Assembly: GCF_002257665.1 (NCBI RefSeq)
Contig: NZ_MQWB01000001.1
Span: 3,297,119-3,361,118, forward strand
Source of the DNA: Rubricoccus marinus
GTDB lineage: Bacteria > Bacteroidota > Rhodothermia > Rhodothermales > Rubricoccaceae
DNA: 64,000 bases
Direction: 5' to 3'
Positions 59,494 through 64,000 of this stretch are shown piece by piece. Position 1 is the first letter of the stretch, and each line of letters starts with the position of its first letter. Made by a program: the position numbers and the translations under genes. The notes below the pieces were generated by a model. It was not told the DNA's origin, ran no database searches, and worked only from the letters and a program-made list of their open reading frames with translations.

Positions 59494-60669
59494 ATGGCCC
59501 AGACCCCCACCCAGACCCCCGCCGGAAGCGCTGCCGACGCGAAGCCCAAGCAGGCCGCCGGCCTCGCAGGCGTCGTCGCCCTCGATTCCGGTATCTCGTT
59601 CATCGACGGCGCCAAGGGCGAGCTGCTCTACCGCGGCTACGAGATCAGTGACCTCGCGAAGAACACGGACTTCGAGGAGGTCGCGTACTTGCTGTGGAAC
59701 GGGGACCTCCCCTCGCAGAGCGAGCTGAACGAGCTCCAGAGCCAGCTCCGCGCCGAGCGCGCGCTGCACCCGGACCTCCTCGACCACCTCCGGCACCACA
59801 CGCCCGAGAACACGAACCCGATGGCGGCGCTCCGCACCGCCGTCTCGATGCTCGCGCACTACGACGAGGAGGCGGATGACATGAGCCGCGAGGCCAACGT
59901 CCGCAAGGCTGTCCGCCTTACGGCCAAGATGCCGACCATCGTGGCCGCGTTCGACCGCATCCGCAAGGGCAAGGAGCCTGTGGCCCCGAGCGGCGAGGGA
60001 TCTGCCGCGGCCGACTTCCTCTACATGCTCAACGGCGAGAAGCCGGGCCCGAGCGCGGAGGCCATCATGGACGCCGCCCTCGTGCTCCACGCTGAGCACG
60101 GCCTGAACGCGAGCACGTTCGCCGCCCGCGTGATCGGCGCGACGCTGAGCGACATGTACTCCGCCATCACCGGCGCGATTGGCGCGCTGAAGGGGCCGCT
60201 CCACGGCGGCGCCAACATCAAGGTGATGGAGATGCTGCTCGACATCGACGAGAAGGGCGCCAACGCGACGGACTACATCGACGACATGCTCTCCCGCAAG
60301 GAGAAGGTCATGGGCATCGGCCACCGCGTCTACACCGCGCTCGACCCTCGTGCGACGATCCTCCGCGACATGTTGGAGGACCTCTCCGACGAGAAGGGCG
60401 ACCGCAAGTGGATGGAGATGAGCGACACCATCCGCCAGCACGTCCTCGACGCCAAGGGCCTCAACGCCAACGTCGACTTCTACTCGGCAAGCGTCTACTA
60501 CCTCCTCGGCATCGAGACCGACCTCTACACGCCGATCTTCGCCCTCAGCCGCATCACCGGCTGGACGGCGCACCTCTTGGAGCAGTGGGAGGACAACCGC
60601 CTCATCCGCCCCCGCGCGGGCTACAACGGGCCGAAGGGCCTGACGGTCACGCCTCTGGCGGAGCGGTAG
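59494..60669 (+). CDS. gltA: Citrate synthase
   Basis: 391 residues. All active-site regions are present: GLAGVVALDSGISFIDGAKGELLYRGYEISDL, His in LKGPLHGGANIKVMEML, His in VMGIGHRVYTALDPRA, Asp in NANVDFYSASVYYLLGI, and Arg in the ITGWTAHLLEQWEDNRLIRP end. First step of the TCA cycle from acetyl-CoA and oxaloacetate. The N-terminal 22 residues (AQTPTQTPAGSAADAKPKQ) are a short low-complexity extension. Only one repeat copy, at the very end. Terminator at 60735-60771. Confidence 0.95.
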   Translation: MAQTPTQTPAGSAADAKPKQAAGLAGVVALDSGISFIDGAKGELLYRGYEISDLAKNTDFEEVAYLLWNGDLPSQSELNELQSQLRAERALHPDLLDHLRHHTPENTNPMAALRTAVSMLAHYDEEADDMSREANVRKAVRLTAKMPTIVAAFDRIRKGKEPVAPSGEGSAAADFLYMLNGEKPGPSAEAIMDAALVLHAEHGLNASTFAARVIGATLSDMYSAITGAIGALKGPLHGGANIKVMEMLLDIDEKGANATDYIDDMLSRKEKVMGIGHRVYTALDPRATILRDMLEDLSDEKGDRKWMEMSDTIRQHVLDAKGLNANVDFYSASVYYLLGIETDLYTPIFALSRITGWTAHLLEQWEDNRLIRPRAGYNGPKGLTVTPLAER

Positions 60670-60980
60670 AGAATGCACGCCGCCAGCCTTTGGAGCGCCT
60701 CCGGCGCCAGAGGCCGAGCGACGGCAGCGCCTGCGGGGCGCGGGGCTTCGGCTTCGCGCCCCGTTTCTATTCGCGCCTCTGGCGCCAGAGGCGCAACGGG
60801 GACTCGTCGGTGCGCGGCTACGAGGATTCCACCAGAGGCCTCTGGCGCACGCCGCGCGGCCCCGTCGTACCTTCGCGGGGCACGTCCGGCGGCACTCCCC
60901 GCCGAACTTTCACTCTGGAGTGAAACCTGGCACACCGGTCCGGGTTGCTCTATTCCGCCGGTTAATCCCCCCTTTTCGGT
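60670..60980. other. Gap between gltA and sdhC
   Basis: 311 bp: terminator hairpin (60735-60771), perfect 16-bp palindrome (60776-60791), a changed copy (CCTCCGGCGCCAGAGG at 60699), a further pair near 60835, then an AT-richer leader before sdhC. No gene seen. Confidence 0.75.
60735..60771 (+). terminator. Terminator after citrate synthase
   Basis: GGGGCGCG (60735-60742) pairs with CGCGCCCC (60755-60762), followed by GTTTCTATT. The iterated palindrome sits five bases further (60776), so two stem-loops stand in series. Confidence 0.7.
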
Positions 60981-61400
60981 ATGGCCACCGCCGTTCAAGA
61001 CGCTCCGGGCACGCTCGCCTACACGCCCAAGCCCGTACAGAGCTACAAGATGCGGGTCGGCATGTTTGCCTGGATCCTGCACCGCCTCACCGGGCTCGCG
61101 CTCGTGGGCTACCTCGTAGTCCACATCTGGGGCCTCAAGGCGATCACCAACCCCGAGGCGTACAACGCCCTGATCGCGAGCTACCACGCGCCCATATTCA
61201 AGGTGGGTGAGTTCTTGCTCCTCGGCGCGGTGATCTACCACGCCCTCAACGGGATGCGGATTGTGCTCATCGACTTTGTGGGCTGGAGCCCGAACCAGAA
61301 AAAGCTTTTCTGGTCGCTTGGCGCCATCGCCGCCGTCCTTTTCGCCGTCGGTGGGTACCCCTCCATCGCCGCCCTCGTCGACCACTTCACCACCGGCTGA
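60981..61400 (+). CDS. sdhC: Succinate dehydrogenase cytochrome b subunit
   Basis: 139 residues, three membrane helices. HRLTGLALVGYLVVHIWGL (first helix with the HRxTG motif and haem His region), GEFLLLGAVIYHALNGMRIVLIDF (second, with the HALNGxR motif), and LFWSLGAIAAVLFAVGGYPSIA (third). Membrane anchor carrying haem b and the quinone site. First gene of sdhCDAB. Confidence 0.92.
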   Translation: MATAVQDAPGTLAYTPKPVQSYKMRVGMFAWILHRLTGLALVGYLVVHIWGLKAITNPEAYNALIASYHAPIFKVGEFLLLGAVIYHALNGMRIVLIDFVGWSPNQKKLFWSLGAIAAVLFAVGGYPSIAALVDHFTTG

Positions 61401-61401
61401 G

Positions 61402-61992
61402 ATGGCTAGCAAGTACGGCGCCACCGCCCGATCCAGCGCCTTCCAGTGGTTCCTCCACCGGATCACGGGCACCTTCCTCGTCTTTCTGCTCATCACCCAC
61501 TTCTGGGTGCAGCACTACGACCGCACAACGGCCAGCATCTCGCACTCGGTCGTCACGGCCGAGGAGGCAGAGGCCGGCATCGGCCCACTTTACACCGACG
61601 AGGCCGCGGCCGCCGTCCGCGCCTTCAAGGAGCGCGAGGGCACCGCGACGCCAGAGGCCCCGCGCACCGTCCCGGCTCAGAGCGAGCGCTTCGGCGAGCG
61701 TGAGGGCGACGCCCCCGGCCCGACGCACCCGCCCGGCGAGAACGCCTCCGTCACGTCCTACGACGTGCTGATGCTTCGACTCGCGGACCCCGTCTACGCT
61801 GGGCTCTGGAAGGCTTTCAACCTGCTCTTCCTGGCCTTTGCTCTGCACCACGGCTTCTACGGGCTCAACAACGTCATCACCGATTACGTCCGCAACGACA
61901 TGCTGCGGGTCGGCCTTGCCGCGCTGTCCTGGACGGTCGCGCTTGTGCTCTTCCTGATCGGTGCCTACTCCGTCATCGTCGCTGGCCTCTAG
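61402..61992 (+). CDS. sdhD: Succinate dehydrogenase membrane anchor subunit, with insert
   Basis: 196 residues, ATG 61402 one base after the sdhC stop. First helix AFQWFLHRITGTFLVFLLITHFWVQHY; then about 75 extra soluble residues (EEAEAGIGPLYTDEAAAAVRAFKEREG...AQSERFGEREGDAPGPTHPP); then helices LWKAFNLLFLAFALHHGFYGLNNVI and VGLAALSWTVALVLFLIGAYSVIVA. SdhD subunits usually have ~115-130 residues with a short loop here. Haem-ligand His candidates are in both helix pairs. Confidence 0.88.
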   Translation: MASKYGATARSSAFQWFLHRITGTFLVFLLITHFWVQHYDRTTASISHSVVTAEEAEAGIGPLYTDEAAAAVRAFKEREGTATPEAPRTVPAQSERFGEREGDAPGPTHPPGENASVTSYDVLMLRLADPVYAGLWKAFNLLFLAFALHHGFYGLNNVITDYVRNDMLRVGLAALSWTVALVLFLIGAYSVIVAGL

Positions 61993-62043
61993 CGCCAGAG
62001 GCGCCCGGAGCGCTTTCCCCTCGCCTCTGGCGACCCTAAACCC

Positions 62044-63783
62044 ATGACCTTCTCCCACGACATCGTCATCGTCGGCGCCGGAGGCGCCGGACTGATGGCC
62101 GCGCTCTACGCCGCCGAAGGCGGCGCCGACGTCGCCGTCGTTTCCAAGCTCCACCCGCTCCGCTCGCACACGGGCGCCGCGCAGGGCGGCATCGGCGCCG
62201 CGCTGGGCAACGAGGAGGAGGACAACTGGCTCTGGCACGCCTTCGACACCACGAAGGGCTCGGACTATCTGGGCGACCAGGACGCCATCGAGCAGATGTG
62301 CCAGGACGCGCCGCGCACCATCATCGAGTTGGAGCACTACGGCGTGCCGTTTAGCCGCACCAAGGCAGGCAAGATCGCGCAGCGCCGTTTTGGCGGGCAC
62401 ACGCGCAACTTCGGTGAGGCCCCCGTCCGCCGCGCGTGCTACGCGGCCGACCGCACCGGCCACATGATCCTGCACACGCTCTACGAGCAGTGCGTCAAGA
62501 AAAACGTCAACTTCTACGACGAGTACCAGGTGCTCGATCTCATCCGCGACGGCGACGGTCCCGTGGCAGGCTGCGTGGCCTATGAGATCCTGACCGGCGA
62601 GGTCCACACCTTCCACGCCAAGATCACCTGCTTCGCGACGGGCGGCTACGGCCGCGCGTTCAAGACGACGAGCAACGCCCACGCCGGAACCGGCGACGGC
62701 TTCGCGATCGCGCTCCGCGCAGGCCTCCCGCTGGAGGACATGGAGTTCATCCAGTTCCACCCCACGGGCCTCTACCGCCTCGGCATCCTCATCACCGAGG
62801 GCGCCAGAGGCGAGGGCGGCATCCTCCGCAACTCGGAGGGGGAGCGGTTCATGGAGCGCTACGCGCCGACGGTCAAGGACCTCGCGCCGCGTGACATGGT
62901 GAGCCAGTGCATTTACAAGGAGATCCGCGAGGGCCGCGGCGTCAACGGCCGCGACCACGTCGTGCTCGACATGACGCACGTTGGCAAAGAAGTCCTGGAG
63001 CACAAGCTGCCCGAGATCAGCACCTTTAGCCGCGTCTACCTGGGCATCGACCCCGTTAAGCAGCCCATTCCGGTGGCGCCGACGTGCCACTACGCGATGG
63101 GCGGCATCCCGACCAACGTGGACGGGCAGGTCATGGCCTCTGGCGACCGCTCCGACGTTGTGGAGGGGATGTACGCCTGCGGCGAGTGCGCGTGCGTGAG
63201 CGTCCACGGCGCCAACCGTCTGGGCACCAACTCCCTGCTCGACCTCGTCGTCTTCGGACGACGCACGGGCATGGCGATGGCGAAGGCCATCAAGGAAGGC
63301 CAGGGCCACAACGCCATGACCGATGCGCCAGAGGCCCGCACGCGCGAGATGCTCGACGGCATCCTCTCGCGCACGAACGGCGAGCGCGCGGTGTCCATCC
63401 GCACGGACCTGCAGGAGACCATGATGAAGAACGTCTCGGTCTACCGCACCGACGAGACGCTCGGCGAGGCGCTGGACGACCTCCAGACGCTCCGCGAGCG
63501 CGCCGCGACGGTCACCTGCGACGACAAGGGCAAGCGGTTCAACACCGACCTCATGGACGCCGTCGAGATCCAGTTCATGGTGGACTACGCCGAGGCCATC
63601 ACGGTCAGCGCCCGCAACCGGACCGAGAGCCGTGGCGCTCACCTCCGCGAGGACTACTCGGACCGCAACGACGACCAGTGGCTCAAGCACACCATGTTCT
63701 GGAGCGACCAGAAGGGCGGCACCGAGCTCGGCTACAAGGACGTCATCATCACCCAGTTCCAGCCCAAGGAGCGGAAGTACTAG
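62044..63783 (+). CDS. sdhA: Succinate dehydrogenase flavoprotein subunit
   Basis: 579 residues. FAD-binding [21 protein letters not shown]; covalent FAD His in [39 protein letters not shown]; active-site [24 protein letters not shown], with the catalytic Arg; [20 protein letters not shown] near the end. It oxidises succinate to fumarate. The Arg in TEGARGEGG is encoded by AGA inside a copy of the CCTCTGGCG repeat. Third gene of the operon, 51 bp after sdhD. Confidence 0.96.
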   Translation: MTFSHDIVIVGAGGAGLMAALYAAEGGADVAVVSKLHPLRSHTGAAQGGIGAALGNEEEDNWLWHAFDTTKGSDYLGDQDAIEQMCQDAPRTIIELEHYGVPFSRTKAGKIAQRRFGGHTRNFGEAPVRRACYAADRTGHMILHTLYEQCVKKNVNFYDEYQVLDLIRDGDGPVAGCVAYEILTGEVHTFHAKITCFATGGYGRAFKTTSNAHAGTGDGFAIALRAGLPLEDMEFIQFHPTGLYRLGILITEGARGEGGILRNSEGERFMERYAPTVKDLAPRDMVSQCIYKEIREGRGVNGRDHVVLDMTHVGKEVLEHKLPEISTFSRVYLGIDPVKQPIPVAPTCHYAMGGIPTNVDGQVMASGDRSDVVEGMYACGECACVSVHGANRLGTNSLLDLVVFGRRTGMAMAKAIKEGQGHNAMTDAPEARTREMLDGILSRTNGERAVSIRTDLQETMMKNVSVYRTDETLGEALDDLQTLRERAATVTCDDKGKRFNTDLMDAVEIQFMVDYAEAITVSARNRTESRGAHLREDYSDRNDDQWLKHTMFWSDQKGGTELGYKDVIITQFQPKERKY

Positions 63784-63793
63784 CCCAGGGAAT

Positions 63794-63858
63794 GGGGACT
63801 GGCGACTGGGGACTGGCAGAACACGCCCCCCGGTCCCCAACCCCTAGTCCCTAGTCCC
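63794..63858. repeat. Heptad repeats forming an inverted pair between sdhA and sdhB
   Basis: Three copies of GGGGACT-like heptads (63794-63814, the middle GGCGACT), then CCCCTAGTCCCTAGTCCCC (63841-63859), the complementary heptads. They may fold into a stem inside the operon mRNA and lower or stabilise downstream expression. Confidence 0.75.
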
Positions 63859-63865
63859 CCACACA

Positions 63866-64000
63866 ATGGAAATCAAAGCTGCTGCTCCCACCGCTGCCGA
63901 TAAGGCCGCCAAAGCTGAGCGCACCCACAAGGCGCCAGAGGCCGAGATGACGCTCACCGTCAAGGTGAAGCGCTACGACCCCGAGAAGGACGCCCGCCCC
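63866..64000 (+). CDS. sdhB: Succinate dehydrogenase iron-sulfur subunit (partial)
   Basis: The first 45 residues are inside the window: MEIKAAAPTAADKAAKAERTH, KAPEAEM, then TLTVKVKRYDPEKDARP, which begins the 2Fe-2S domain of SdhB (typically KxxRYDPEx...P). The ~25-residue Ala/Lys-rich N-terminal extension is unusual for SdhB. Identification rests on operon position and this start. Confidence 0.85.
   Translation, partial: MEIKAAAPTAADKAAKAERTHKAPEAEMTLTVKVKRYDPEKDARP

Noticed and set aside
61387-63840. 817-codon frame on the minus strand
   Set aside because: Mirror of sdhD/sdhA, which are unambiguous.

Overview
The window is 64 kb of GC-rich bacterial chromosome. The gene content fits a Rhodothermota/Bacteroidota-type marine aerobe, most likely Rubricoccaceae (Rubrivirga/Rubricoccus). 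Support comes from secreted proteins ending in a type IX-like C-terminal sorting domain (35.5-37.9 and 44.4-46.3 kb), a CRTAC1-type protein, a Bacteroidetes-type tyrosine integrase, and korAB, citrate synthase and sdhCDAB lying together. The genus is inferred from style, not proven.

Layout: (1) 1-2982: yidC (cut by the window edge), rnpA and rpmH on the minus strand, then tRNA-Gly(CCC) and tRNA-Val(TAC). (2) 2971-24825: an integrated mobile element of about 21.8 kb in the 3' end of tRNA-Val. It is bounded by a 15-bp duplication and has a tyrosine recombinase at its right end. It carries left-end cargo (HNH_5-like, DUF2513 and membrane proteins), a divergent regulatory switch with a perfect operator-like palindrome (8.4 kb), a PIN-like nuclease, and one long minus-strand operon. 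That operon runs from small DNA-binding proteins through a CHC2/TOPRIM/AAA primase-helicase and a RuvC-like nuclease to a phage tape-measure protein. No capsid, portal or terminase large subunit is recognisable. Two mirror-arranged iteron arrays (12.7 and 18.9-19.1 kb), each beside a 17-bp palindrome, resemble the bipartite origin of P4-like satellites. (3) 24.9-38.9 kb: amidohydrolase, an oxyR/katA/ankyrin/MIP peroxide locus, Uma2 nuclease, two methyltransferases, dodecin, GT87-like protein, TauE/SafE permease, an LVIVD-type secreted protein and a YndJ-like protein. (4) 39.5-49.0 kb: DegP-like protease, lipoproteins, MoxR-like ATPase, CRTAC1-like protein, GIY-YIG protein, aldehyde dehydrogenase. 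(5) 49.2-64.0 kb: 2-oxoacid:ferredoxin oxidoreductase korAB, dipeptidase, MBL hydrolase, an unusual RNase E/G, citrate synthase and sdhCDAB (sdhB cut by the window end).

The most striking genome-scale signal is a 9-bp sequence, CCTCTGGCG (reverse CGCCAGAGG), repeated very densely on both strands inside and between genes. Paired copies form a perfect 16-bp palindrome, CCTCTGGCGCCAGAGG. I located 14 perfect copies, 12 of them intergenic and mostly just after gene ends. The pattern recalls DNA-uptake sequences of Neisseria/Haemophilus or HIP1 of cyanobacteria. The best single-gene oddity is an RNase E/G whose S1 domain is split by about 590 residues of charged, repetitive sequence.
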